Source: Gammaproteobacteria bacterium (GTDB lineage: Bacteria; Pseudomonadota; Gammaproteobacteria; DAOWEP01). Taken from it: DNA of 5,612 nt. Made by a program: the position numbers and the translations under genes. Shown piece by piece: positions 1 to 5,612 of the stretch; the first letter of the stretch is position 1; every line of letters starts with the position of its first letter. The stretch is taken from the NCBI GenBank assembly GCA_030638455.1, contig DAOWEP010000037.1, positions 1 through 5,612 of the forward strand, given 5' to 3'. Below the pieces are notes generated by a model. It was not told the origin of the DNA, did not search any database, and saw nothing but the letters and a program-made list of their open reading frames with translations.

Positions 1-633
1 GGCAAGATTTCTTCAGTGGGTAATTACATCGTAGAGTTTGGCGCATACGATGGTATTTGCATGAGCAACAGCCGTTACTGGATCAAGGAAAAAGGCTGGT
101 CGGCATTATTGATAGAGGCAGACCCGCGCTTCTACAGCAAGTTACATGATTTGTATAAGGACAATCGCAAGGTTGAAACGATCAAGTCTTTTGTTACCAC
201 GGAAAATATTAATGACCTGTTTCGCAATGCCGGTGTGCCACAAGATCTTGATATCCTGTCAATCGATATCGATAGTATTGATTATTATGTGTGGGAGGCG
301 CTGACAGAGTTTTGCCCAAAGATTGTGGTGATCGAATATAATTCCACTATGTTGCCGGATCAGAAGTATATAGTCGAAAAGGACAAGGCCGTTGAATACA
401 GTGGCACTTCACGCGAGGGCGCCAGTATTCTTTCGCTTTATGAGTTAGGTAAAAGCAAGGGTTACCAGCTGGTGTATGCAGAGCTGTCTGGTGGCAACCT
501 GTTTTTTGTGCATGAACAATATATGCAATATTTTGATGTGGACGAAGTGCTGCCGGAAGATGTCTACCAGCCGTCACAGTTTGGTGTGTTATGTGGTGGT
601 GTGGCTCCAAATGGTAGAGGGTACAGTGAATAA
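1..633 (+). CDS. FkbM-like SAM-dependent methyltransferase, 5'-truncated by the window edge
   Basis: The frame is open from base 1, so the true start lies outside the window. A GTG at 16 is possible but has no convincing ribosome-binding site, and it would begin almost on top of the SAM-binding motif. Counting from that GTG, VEFGAYDG at residues 6-13 is a motif I glycine-rich loop, followed by SN at 17-18 and GWSALLIEADP at 27-37, whose acidic residues normally contact SAM ribose. LSIDIDSIDYYVWEAL, encoded from about base 256, matches the later conserved block of FkbM-type enzymes. Family members methylate hydroxyls on polyketides or glycan sugars; a sugar acceptor is inferred here from the neighbouring LPS genes. 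There is no signal peptide or membrane segment in the visible part, so it is probably cytosolic. It converges on the carbamoyltransferase gene with 17 bp between stops. GC is about 42% by hand count over 121-360. The class is fairly secure, the substrate unknown. Confidence 0.8.
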   Translation, partial: GKISSVGNYIVEFGAYDGICMSNSRYWIKEKGWSALLIEADPRFYSKLHDLYKDNRKVETIKSFVTTENINDLFRNAGVPQDLDILSIDIDSIDYYVWEALTEFCPKIVVIEYNSTMLPDQKYIVEKDKAVEYSGTSREGASILSLYELGKSKGYQLVYAELSGGNLFFVHEQYMQYFDVDEVLPEDVYQPSQFGVLCGGVAPNGRGYSE

Positions 634-660
634 TTATTTGTTGTAACTTGTTACTGTGCC
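620..660 (+). other. Possible stem-loop between convergent genes
   Basis: Bases 620-629 can pair with 651-660 to give ten base pairs in the + strand RNA, two of them G-U, around a 21-nt loop. The stop codon of gene 1 lies in the loop and the carbamoyltransferase stop codon in the right arm. No T-tract follows on either strand, so it is not a canonical intrinsic terminator. On the - strand RNA the two G-U pairs become mismatches, so any structure favours the + transcript. It could be a 3'-end structure or chance. Confidence 0.25.
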
Positions 661-2474
661 TCAAGCCAGTCATCAGTTTCCTTGTTGACTTCAGTGCTTT
701 TCTCCAGCGGTGCCTTTAGAAGCTCTTCCTTTGTCAGCCAGCATCCACCCAGTATTAATCCTCCCAGGTTGGCTTGCTTTGCAGCGGTGATGGCCTCTTC
801 AGCAGTACGTACAATGGGTTCTTCGTGCATGTTAAATGATGTATTGATGACAGAGGCAACACCGGTCTTGTTGTAATAGGCACTCAAAATGGCGTGCATC
901 TCGGGATTGTCTTCCTTATACACTATCTGTGGACGCGCAGTGCCGTCTACATGGATGGCGGCCGGTATTTCCTTTTTCGCCTTGTCGCTGGCGTCATAGG
1001 TAATGGTCATGAACCGCGCTGCATAATGCTCATCTTTATAATCGGGAAAGTATTCTTTTGCATGTTCCGCCATTACCATTGGAGCAAAAGGCATAAACTC
1101 GGAACGTTCTAGTTGATTATTAAGCCAGTCGTTAATGGAGGGGTCATCTGCCTTGGCGATGATGGAGCGGTTGCCCAATGCGCGCGGGCCGTATTCCATG
1201 CTGCCCTGCGCGCGGGCGATTACTTTTCCTTCTGCGAGTGCGCTGGCAACGGTTTCGACTAATTCCTGTTCCCCTGATTCCTCCGAGAAAGGTTGGCACT
1301 GAATATTAGTGGCCGCACAGGCCGCAGTTGCTGCACTGGTATCAATGTTGGTGCCAAGGTATGCGGTTTTCATATATTTTGGCCGCCAGTCATTTCTTTT
1401 TTGTGCATCCGCATAGAGTGCAGCACCGGTTGCAAGCCCGGCATCACCCATATTGGGGTGCACATAGATATTGCTGACCTCGGGCAACGCCAGAATACGC
1501 TGGTTCAGTTTTACATTGGCAAACAGGCCGCCGGCTACAACTAATGGCAGCCCTTGCCATTGCGGGTTCGTGCGATAAATATGCTGCACCTTCAGGCAGG
1601 TCATTTCTTCTACAAAGTCCTGCAATGCGGCTGCTATGGCCTCACGGTTTTGCCCGGCAAATATTTTTGATAATGTCGGCGGGCGTCGGCGCATGATGTC
1701 CTGTGTCAGGCCGGGTATATGCCACCAGCCATCATCTTCTATCCACCCACCACGGGCATCGAAAACCGGCCGTAGTTTGGCTGGGTCTTCGTAGGCCGCT
1801 AGCCCGAGTACCTTGCCTTCATGTCTCAGGGGCTTAAAGCCAAGTAGTCCAGTGATCTTTGCATACACCAGAGCCAGTGAGTTGGTTTCCAGCACTGAGT
1901 CAGTAAACTTCATACCCGTATCTGGTTCACCAATGCCCACAAGGCCTGCGCCACCGGCAGAATCGGATCCGTCCAGCGTTAGTATTACTGCACGTTCAAA
2001 AGGAGAGCAAAGATATGCGGTGGTGGCATGGCTGATATGGTGTGGCACCCACTCAAAGGGCTTGTCCTGTACTTCTTCTGGCGGCAAGCGCTTGTGATGA
2101 AACTTGGGTGCAAGAGATGGCTTGGAGCGCCGCCAGTACTGGTACACACGTCCAAGCAAACTGACCTTGGTGGAAAGATTGTGTCCACCGCGTCGGAATT
2201 CCTGCCAGAAGGCATTGCGCTTACCCAGCATTTCTTCCACAGGCGGCTGGCCTGTCATGGCCACCTGGTCAATATCCTTATATTCAATGCCTGCGATTTT
2301 CAGGCATTCTTCAATAGATGCGAACGGAAAACCGTTCAGTACCTTGATGCGGCTCATGCGTTCTTCATTGATGGCCGCGATCACCTCACCGTCTTTGACG
2401 ATTGTGGCGCCGGTATCATGGTAAAGGTGGTCGGGTTTGTCTGCTGAGAAGCCCCAAAGGCCAAGGGTGTACAT
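651..2474 (-). CDS. NodU/CmcH-family O-carbamoyltransferase
   Basis: This 607-residue protein is full length for the family, which transfers a carbamoyl group from carbamoyl phosphate to a hydroxyl through a carbamoyl-adenylate intermediate (NodU on Nod factors, CmcH on cephems, TobZ on tobramycin). The N-terminal Kae1-like domain shows HDTGATIVKDGEVIAAINEER at 19-39 (broken after 20 residues as HDTGATIVKDGEVIAAINEE + R), HHISH at 145-149 with LDGSDSAGG at 167-175 (metal and nucleotide region), HEGKVLGLAAY at 218-228, and AGGLFANVKLNQR at 314-326. The C-terminal YrdC-like domain carries GSMEYGPRALGNRSI at 424-438, FMPFAP at 460-465, HVDGTARPQ at 508-516 and VINTSFNMHEEPI at 542-554. AGGAAA at 2486-2491 lies 11 nt upstream of the ATG, rather far for a ribosome site. 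No secretion signal, so cytosolic. With methyltransferases around it, a nucleotide sugar or glycan acceptor is likely, but which one is unknown. One small deviation: GSME where many relatives have GRME. GC is about 53% or more in samples. Confidence 0.95.
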   Translation of the reverse strand: MYTLGLWGFSADKPDHLYHDTGATIVKDGEVIAAINEERMSRIKVLNGFPFASIEECLKIAGIEYKDIDQVAMTGQPPVEEMLGKRNAFWQEFRRGGHNLSTKVSLLGRVYQYWRRSKPSLAPKFHHKRLPPEEVQDKPFEWVPHHISHATTAYLCSPFERAVILTLDGSDSAGGAGLVGIGEPDTGMKFTDSVLETNSLALVYAKITGLLGFKPLRHEGKVLGLAAYEDPAKLRPVFDARGGWIEDDGWWHIPGLTQDIMRRRPPTLSKIFAGQNREAIAAALQDFVEEMTCLKVQHIYRTNPQWQGLPLVVAGGLFANVKLNQRILALPEVSNIYVHPNMGDAGLATGAALYADAQKRNDWRPKYMKTAYLGTNIDTSAATAACAATNIQCQPFSEESGEQELVETVASALAEGKVIARAQGSMEYGPRALGNRSIIAKADDPSINDWLNNQLERSEFMPFAPMVMAEHAKEYFPDYKDEHYAARFMTITYDASDKAKKEIPAAIHVDGTARPQIVYKEDNPEMHAILSAYYNKTGVASVINTSFNMHEEPIVRTAEEAITAAKQANLGGLILGGCWLTKEELLKAPLEKSTEVNKETDDWLEAQ

Positions 2475-2573
2475 TTTAGCAGTGATTTCCTATGTGCTGG
2501 ATTATTAGTGCCATAAACGGTTATTCTACCCTACTTTTATACACATTGGTTTAATCACTTCTGGAAGGCTGAT
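2475..2573. promoter_or_regulatory. Divergent spacer between carbamoyltransferase and zinc-ribbon methyltransferase genes
   Basis: This 99-bp spacer must hold promoters for both flanking genes unless they are read from further away. It is AT-rich. -10-like hexamers are TATACA at 2538-2543 on + and TAGAAT (complement of 2523-2528) on -, but neither has a recognisable -35 at 16-18 bp, so no promoter is assigned. The positional argument is sound; the exact elements are not resolved. Confidence 0.4.
2563..2568 (+). promoter_or_regulatory. Ribosome-binding site of the zinc-ribbon methyltransferase gene
   Basis: GGAAGG sits 5 nt before the ATG at 2574, a good Shine-Dalgarno sequence that supports this start. 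It also places the four-cysteine knuckle right at the N-terminus, as expected for the family. Confidence 0.75.
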
Positions 2574-3383
2574 ATGAGCAGGCGAGTCTGTATTGTGTGC
2601 GAAACAAATGCACATACAAACTATTATTGTACAGTGGATGAGGCCGAATACGTGCGATGTGGCCAGTGTGGCCTGATGTATGTAAATAAACCCGAACATC
2701 ACGAAGACCTGTACAAGGCCTATACGGGTGGTTTCTGGAAGGAGCTACGCAGAAAATTGATGGCACCTGTGCGCAGGTTCCCACAGGTCAGTCATTTTGA
2801 AGATTCCATGGAGCGCGCCAGGCAGATCTTTGAATTTTCGTCATCCTTCGTAGGAGAAAAGTCAGAAGAGCAGGCGGATACAGGTGTCTACCTTGATATC
2901 GGTTGTAACAAGGGCTTTTTGCTGGCAACTGCAGCAGACCTCGGCTGGAATGTGTATGGTGAAGAGCTGGTTCCGGAGCTAACAGCACCTTTTTGCAAAA
3001 CCTACAAACAGTTCAAGGATCAGATATATAACGGGCGTTTCCAGGATGTGCGTCATCATTTCCGGTCGAATATGTTTGACCTGATCACCGCCATCGATGT
3101 AATTGAACATTTTGAAGACCCGGTAGCCGACATTGCAGGCGTACTGGAGATACTAAAACCTGGGGGGGTGTTTGTAATCCAGACCCCGGATGCAGGATGT
3201 GAACAGGCAAAACAACTGGTAGAGAAATGGGGCGCATTAAAACCGCTAGAGCATCTGCATTTGTTTGACGAAGGCAATCTTGGTACGTTTGTTAGTAAGA
3301 CAGGTTTTGTTGACTATCAGGTAAGCGAGCCATTTGAAGATGCGGATGGGAATTTTGTGGCGGTCATGAAGAAACCTCTTTAA
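2574..3383 (+). CDS. Class I SAM methyltransferase with N-terminal four-cysteine knuckle
   Basis: The 269-residue protein begins with Cys6-x2-Cys9 and Cys29-x2-Cys32, a zinc-ribbon-like module often joined to Methyltransf_23-type domains in sugar-modification loci. The Rossmann core follows: motif I VYLDIGCNKGFLL at 105-117, an acidic stretch GEEL at 129-132 where SAM ribose is normally bound, FDLITAIDVIEHFEDP at 168-183 (motif II with the IEH signature), LKPGGVFVIQTP at 194-205, and LEHLHLF at 225-231, typical of this group. No signal or membrane segment, so cytosolic. Relatives methylate C, O or N positions of small molecules including deoxysugars; the acceptor here cannot be told. It is transcribed away from the carbamoyltransferase and converges on the TylF-type gene with 32 bp between. 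A G7 run at 3162-3168 encodes Gly197-Gly198 and could slip. GC is about 46% over 2881-3120. The class is secure; the specific reaction is not. Confidence 0.9.
   Translation: MSRRVCIVCETNAHTNYYCTVDEAEYVRCGQCGLMYVNKPEHHEDLYKAYTGGFWKELRRKLMAPVRRFPQVSHFEDSMERARQIFEFSSSFVGEKSEEQADTGVYLDIGCNKGFLLATAADLGWNVYGEELVPELTAPFCKTYKQFKDQIYNGRFQDVRHHFRSNMFDLITAIDVIEHFEDPVADIAGVLEILKPGGVFVIQTPDAGCEQAKQLVEKWGALKPLEHLHLFDEGNLGTFVSKTGFVDYQVSEPFEDADGNFVAVMKKPL
3162..3168 (+). repeat. G7 mononucleotide tract inside the zinc-ribbon methyltransferase gene
   Basis: Seven consecutive G encode two glycines and the first base of a valine codon in the conserved KPGG loop. Losing one G gives TGT TTG TAA, a stop within three codons. 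Gaining one G gives a frame that ends at TGA about 13 codons on. Either change removes the C-terminal quarter of the protein. Confidence 0.95.
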
Positions 3384-3415
3384 ATTATCCAGACCTTTAT
3401 TTTTCCAATCTAAAG

Positions 3416-4183
3416 CTAGCCACACATTTTGTATACAATAGCTTGTCCGGTAGGTAGTACAAGAGGGATTTCTCGTTTGTCGGTAAAGAATTTGTCTACA
3501 GCCTCGCGTGCGCCAGGGCATGATCCAAATCCATAATCATCAAAGACCAGTATCCCTCCGGGTTGTAGTCGGGGATAAATAAAATCACAGCAGTCAATAA
3601 TGGCCTGATATATATCAACATCAATATGTGCGAAAGCAATCTGATGATTTTCCAGGCCTTTAAAGGTTTGGGGGATAATTCCCTTGTGGAATTCACGTAT
3701 AGAAGTATCAGATATGAAAGTATCTACTTGTTTCTCCACGCTAGTTAGTGAGGTGTCTGAGAAGTCACCCTGTTGATGCAGGTCTTTTTCCGGGTGTGTC
3801 TCCGGCATTCCTTCAAAAGTATCAAAGAGATGTAAGGCGTTGTTATTATTTTTACCTTCTCGTCCCTTTTTTCTAGTAAAGAGACTAGCTAACATGCTGG
3901 CAGTCCCGCCTTTGTATACGCCACATTCGTACCAGTGACCATCAATGTTACTTGCCTGTAATGCAAGTGCATATAAGATATAGCATCGATCAGATGAAAC
4001 AACAGAAGCCGATTGTGCTATTTTAAGATATTGAGCAAACTGGCCATAGCCTTCTCCATGCCATGGGCTAAATACATTGCGATAAAAATACCCGTCTGGA
4101 ATTTTGTTAAATTGCTGCCTTCTTGGATCATCGCAAAGGCCTAATTTGAATCCCAGTTTTTTTAATTCTTTAAGTAAGGACAT
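3416..4183 (-). CDS. TylF/MycF-family sugar O-methyltransferase
   Basis: The 255-residue protein matches the macrocin O-methyltransferase family (TylF, MycF, NovP), Mg-dependent SAM enzymes that methylate deoxysugar hydroxyls. Visible blocks are WYECGVYKGGTASML at 84-98 (SAM loop), LFDTFEGMPETHP at 119-131 (the acidic residue and lid region typical of the family), HIDVDIY at 186-192 and LVFDDYGFGSCPGAREAVD at 212-230. In characterised relatives the aspartates of the last two blocks bind Mg and one acts as base; Asp188, Asp190, Asp215 and Asp216 are the matching candidates. Residues 104-115 form a polar run with four consecutive Asn, apparently a loop insertion. The ATG at 4181-4183 has only a weak upstream GGAT, so translation may be modest or coupled. 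It lies 43 bp downstream of the GT9 gene on the same strand, likely one transcript. GC is about 41% over 3481-4180, well below the GT9 gene, suggesting separate ancestry. Confidence 0.93.
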   Translation of the reverse strand: MSLLKELKKLGFKLGLCDDPRRQQFNKIPDGYFYRNVFSPWHGEGYGQFAQYLKIAQSASVVSSDRCYILYALALQASNIDGHWYECGVYKGGTASMLASLFTRKKGREGKNNNNALHLFDTFEGMPETHPEKDLHQQGDFSDTSLTSVEKQVDTFISDTSIREFHKGIIPQTFKGLENHQIAFAHIDVDIYQAIIDCCDFIYPRLQPGGILVFDDYGFGSCPGAREAVDKFFTDKREIPLVLPTGQAIVYKMCG

Positions 4184-4226
4184 TTCTATTTTATCCAGTT
4201 TAGATTAATGTGCATTTCGCCAATCA

Positions 4227-5276
4227 TTATACCTTCAATAATTTATCTAGCACCTGTTTTACATCATCCGTTCTAATTCTGTTCATAGTGCCCTCATCGC
4301 GCACACGGGTTCCCCAGGGCATATCTTCTACAGTCTTGTGGTATTTATCCATCACTGCTTCCGGATATTTATTGACTACATAATCTTTGCATAGATAGGG
4401 TCTGGCGCGATCCGGGTTGGTGGTAGCATATAGGCCAATCACAGGCAGATTTACGGCTGTGGCCAGATGTGCCGTTCCGGCATCGGGTGAAATTAGTGCA
4501 GTTGAACGTTGCAATACTGCCAGTAACTGTTTCAGGTTGGTCTTGCCGATCAGGTTAATGACCGGGTTTTGCGCCAGTTGCGTAATCTGTTCTGCATATT
4601 TGCGTTCGATAAGCTCGGCCCCGCCCGTGAGTACTACGCGAAGGTCGTGCTTATTGGCCGCGTAGTCCACGATCTCGGCATAGCCTTTGGCGTTCCAGTT
4701 TCTGTACGCCATGCTAGAACAGGGGCTGATGACCAGTGTTGGTTGGTCGCCGGGCAGGTTTTGTTCTGCAAATGTGGCGGCCATTTCTGGTATCGGTATG
4801 TCCCAGCGACATTCACGTTCCTGTATACCCAGCGCCTCGGTAAAGCCGAAGAAGCTGTCGATTACATGCTGGTTTGATCGCGCCTCGATTTTATGATTGC
4901 TAAACAGCCACTGCATGTCCTTGGCGCGTTTCCTGTCGAAGCCAAGTTTGATGGGTGTATCTATGAGCAGACTAATCAGGCTGGCACGCAGGGACATTTG
5001 CATGTGTAACAGGGCATCAAAACTGCTTCCCTTGAGTTTTTTACGGAGTTCACTGTAGGCCTTCCATCCCAACAATTTGTCGAAGACGATAAATTCAATA
5101 TCCGGGATGTCGTTTACCAGTGAATATTCGGTTTTACCGATGATCCAGGTCAGCCGGGTATTTGGCCAGTGGTGCTGGATAGTCCGAACCACTGGCAGGG
5201 CATGGCAAATGTCCCCGATTGCGGAAAGCCGCAAAATGCATAGTCGATCGGGTGGTGTGGTGAATGGTAGCGTCAT
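4227..5276 (-). CDS. Glycosyltransferase family 9, LPS heptosyltransferase-like
   Basis: The 349-residue length and motifs fit GT9, the ADP-heptose:LPS heptosyltransferases (WaaC, WaaF, WaaQ), cytosolic enzymes acting at the inner membrane face on the growing LPS core. The N-terminal domain opens with CILRLSAIGDICHALPVV at 13-30; Asp22 lies where the proposed catalytic Asp of WaaC sits. The C-terminal donor-binding domain shows SPCSSMAYRNWNAKGYAEI at 184-202, VLTGG at 215-219, NLIGKTNLKQLLAVL at 241-255 and SPDAGTAHLATAVNLPVIGL at 263-282, followed by NPDRARPY. The start is constrained: an in-frame TAA at 5283-5285 lies just upstream, and no AGGA-type site is at normal spacing (the nearest is 15 nt away). 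The divergent kdkA neighbour supports an inner-core role, with heptose to Kdo transfer the best guess. WaaF- or WaaQ-like activity, or another donor, cannot be excluded. GC is about 52% over 4681-4980. Confidence 0.92.
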   Translation of the reverse strand: MTLPFTTPPDRLCILRLSAIGDICHALPVVRTIQHHWPNTRLTWIIGKTEYSLVNDIPDIEFIVFDKLLGWKAYSELRKKLKGSSFDALLHMQMSLRASLISLLIDTPIKLGFDRKRAKDMQWLFSNHKIEARSNQHVIDSFFGFTEALGIQERECRWDIPIPEMAATFAEQNLPGDQPTLVISPCSSMAYRNWNAKGYAEIVDYAANKHDLRVVLTGGAELIERKYAEQITQLAQNPVINLIGKTNLKQLLAVLQRSTALISPDAGTAHLATAVNLPVIGLYATTNPDRARPYLCKDYVVNKYPEAVMDKYHKTVEDMPWGTRVRDEGTMNRIRTDDVKQVLDKLLKV

Positions 5277-5287
5277 AAAGGGTTACA

Positions 5288-5313
5288 ATTATCCTGTATT
5301 ACATTAGGATAAT
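5288..5313. repeat. Perfect 8-bp inverted repeat in the divergent spacer
   Basis: ATTATCCT at 5288-5295 is mirrored exactly by AGGATAAT at 5306-5313 across a 10-bp spacer. The right arm contains the kdkA Shine-Dalgarno sequence and the left arm, read on -, the candidate -10 of the GT9 gene. It could be an operator serving both genes or, if the kdkA transcript begins upstream of 5288, a hairpin masking the kdkA ribosome site. Confidence 0.6.
5306..5309 (+). promoter_or_regulatory. Ribosome-binding site of kdkA
   Basis: AGGA lies 7 nt before the ATG at 5317, normal spacing, and fixes the start of the partial kdkA gene. It is part of the right arm of the inverted repeat. Confidence 0.7.
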
Positions 5314-5316
5314 CCA

Positions 5317-5612
5317 ATGACACCGAAAACTATCACTACAGACCATGTGAGCATCCTGTTTGACGATGATTTTTCTGGCCGGGTCGATAGTCAATGGTTT
5401 GATACAGGTTATTGGGCGCAACAGGGGCCTGTTACCAGTGCTGGTCAGGGCAGGGGGCAGGCATGTTTTATTCAAACCGAACAGGGTGAGCTGGTATTGC
5501 GGCATTATCGCAGGGGCGGGTGGATGGCGGCGTTACTGGGTGATCGCTATATCTATACAGGTCTCAATCGTTCCCGGGCATGGCGCGAGTGGTATTTGCT
5601 GGAGAAGATGAC
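5317..5612 (+). CDS. kdkA: 3-deoxy-D-manno-octulosonic acid (Kdo) kinase KdkA, N-terminal part, cut by the window edge
   Basis: The ATG at 5317 opens a frame that stays open to the right edge, giving 98 residues of a protein usually about 240 long. The sequence reads like the N-terminus of KdkA, the ATP-dependent kinase that phosphorylates Kdo (position 4) on lipid A precursors at the cytosolic face. Recognisable parts are WFDTGYWAQQG at 27-37, the glycine-rich GQGRGQACFIQTE at 43-55 (kinase nucleotide loop), VLRHYRRGGWMA at 60-71, DRYIY at 76-80 and SRAWREWYLLEKM at 86-98, where Glu91 may be the conserved helix glutamate. The catalytic loop of this WaaP/KdkA-type kinase fold would lie beyond the window. 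It is divergent from the GT9 gene, the sort of pairing expected for LPS inner-core synthesis. GC is about 57% over 5401-5520. WaaP, which phosphorylates heptose, is the main alternative, but the RHYRRGG block fits KdkA better. Confidence 0.88.
   Translation, partial: MTPKTITTDHVSILFDDDFSGRVDSQWFDTGYWAQQGPVTSAGQGRGQACFIQTEQGELVLRHYRRGGWMAALLGDRYIYTGLNRSRAWREWYLLEKM

Larger units (their letters stand above)
5277..5316. promoter_or_regulatory. Divergent regulatory spacer of the GT9 gene and kdkA
   Basis: Only 40 bp separate two divergent start codons. For the GT9 gene a candidate - strand promoter reads TTGGAT (complement of 5312-5317), 18 bp, GATAAT (complement of 5288-5293), which would start RNA near 5281 and leave a leader of about 5 nt. 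For kdkA, TACAAT at 5284-5289 is a possible -10 without a good -35. The two would overlap, so polymerases would compete. Assignments are by eye and tentative. Confidence 0.35.

Noticed and set aside
262..273. 12-bp perfect palindrome ATCGATATCGAT
   Set aside because: It encodes the conserved Ile-Asp-Ile-Asp of the methyltransferase, so the repeat follows from the repeated codons.
347..673. Open frame of 108 codons on - opposite the left methyltransferase gene
   Set aside because: It is antisense to a gene with clear conserved motifs, its product is rich in His, Pro and Thr without recognisable motifs, and it overlaps the end of the carbamoyltransferase gene.
2028..2447. Open frame of 139 codons on + opposite the carbamoyltransferase gene
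   Set aside because: It lies wholly antisense to a strongly conserved enzyme, competes with another overlapping open frame in the same stretch, and its product has no recognisable domain.
2481..2559. 7-bp inverted repeat AGTGATT / AATCACT at the ends of the divergent spacer
   Set aside because: The arms are 65 bp apart, only seven bases long and do not extend, so chance in AT-rich sequence is sufficient.
3384..3415. Possible terminator between the convergent gene 3 and TylF-type gene
   Set aside because: There is a T5 run, but only a 5-bp AT-rich stem (CTTTA / TAAAG) that encloses the run rather than preceding it. No GC-rich hairpin on either strand.
4184..4226. Separate promoter for the TylF-type gene
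   Set aside because: TAAAAT just before the start resembles a -10, but there is no -35 at workable spacing; co-transcription with the GT9 gene is simpler.
1..5612. CRISPR array, tRNA, insertion sequence, toxin-antitoxin or defence system
   Set aside because: No direct-repeat array, cloverleaf, transposase or terminal repeats, and no nuclease, helicase or small toxin-like gene pair; coding density is almost complete with glycan-type genes.

Overview
This window is a stretch of bacterial surface-glycan (lipopolysaccharide) DNA with six protein genes and almost no spare sequence. It most resembles a Gram-negative gammaproteobacterium. The right end holds a GT9 heptosyltransferase-like gene, divergent from the start of a gene that reads as KdkA, the kinase that phosphorylates the inner-core sugar Kdo. 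That pairing is familiar from organisms with a single phosphorylated Kdo in the LPS core, such as Haemophilus and its relatives. The species cannot be named from the sequence.

Layout from left to right: (1) an FkbM-like SAM methyltransferase on +, cut by the left edge. (2) A complete NodU/CmcH-type O-carbamoyltransferase on -, convergent with gene 1. (3) A SAM methyltransferase with an N-terminal four-cysteine zinc-ribbon-like knuckle on +, divergent from gene 2 across about 100 bp. (4) A TylF/MycF-type O-methyltransferase on -, convergent with gene 3. (5) The GT9 glycosyltransferase on -, 43 bp upstream of gene 4 and probably transcribed with it. (6) The 5' part of kdkA on +, divergent from gene 5 across 40 bp and cut by the right edge.

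Genes 5 and 6 fit LPS inner-core assembly. Genes 1-4 look like a tailoring set: three methyltransferases and one carbamoyltransferase. Such enzymes typically decorate sugars of an O-antigen, outer core or similar glycan, but the acceptors cannot be read from the sequence. Orientation is +,-,+,-,-,+ rather than a single operon. Hand-counted GC differs between genes: about 41-42% in genes 1 and 4, about 46% in gene 3, and 52% or more in samples of genes 2, 5 and 6. This suggests a mosaic built by piecemeal acquisition next to a conserved core locus.

The most notable small-scale signals are a perfect 8-bp inverted repeat filling the gene 5/kdkA divergent spacer, where it overlaps the kdkA ribosome-binding site and a possible -10 box for gene 5, and a G7 tract in gene 3 where slippage by one base either way would end the protein early. 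I saw no tRNA, rRNA, CRISPR array, insertion sequence or phage gene, and no clearly new system. No gene-free stretch is longer than about 100 bp.
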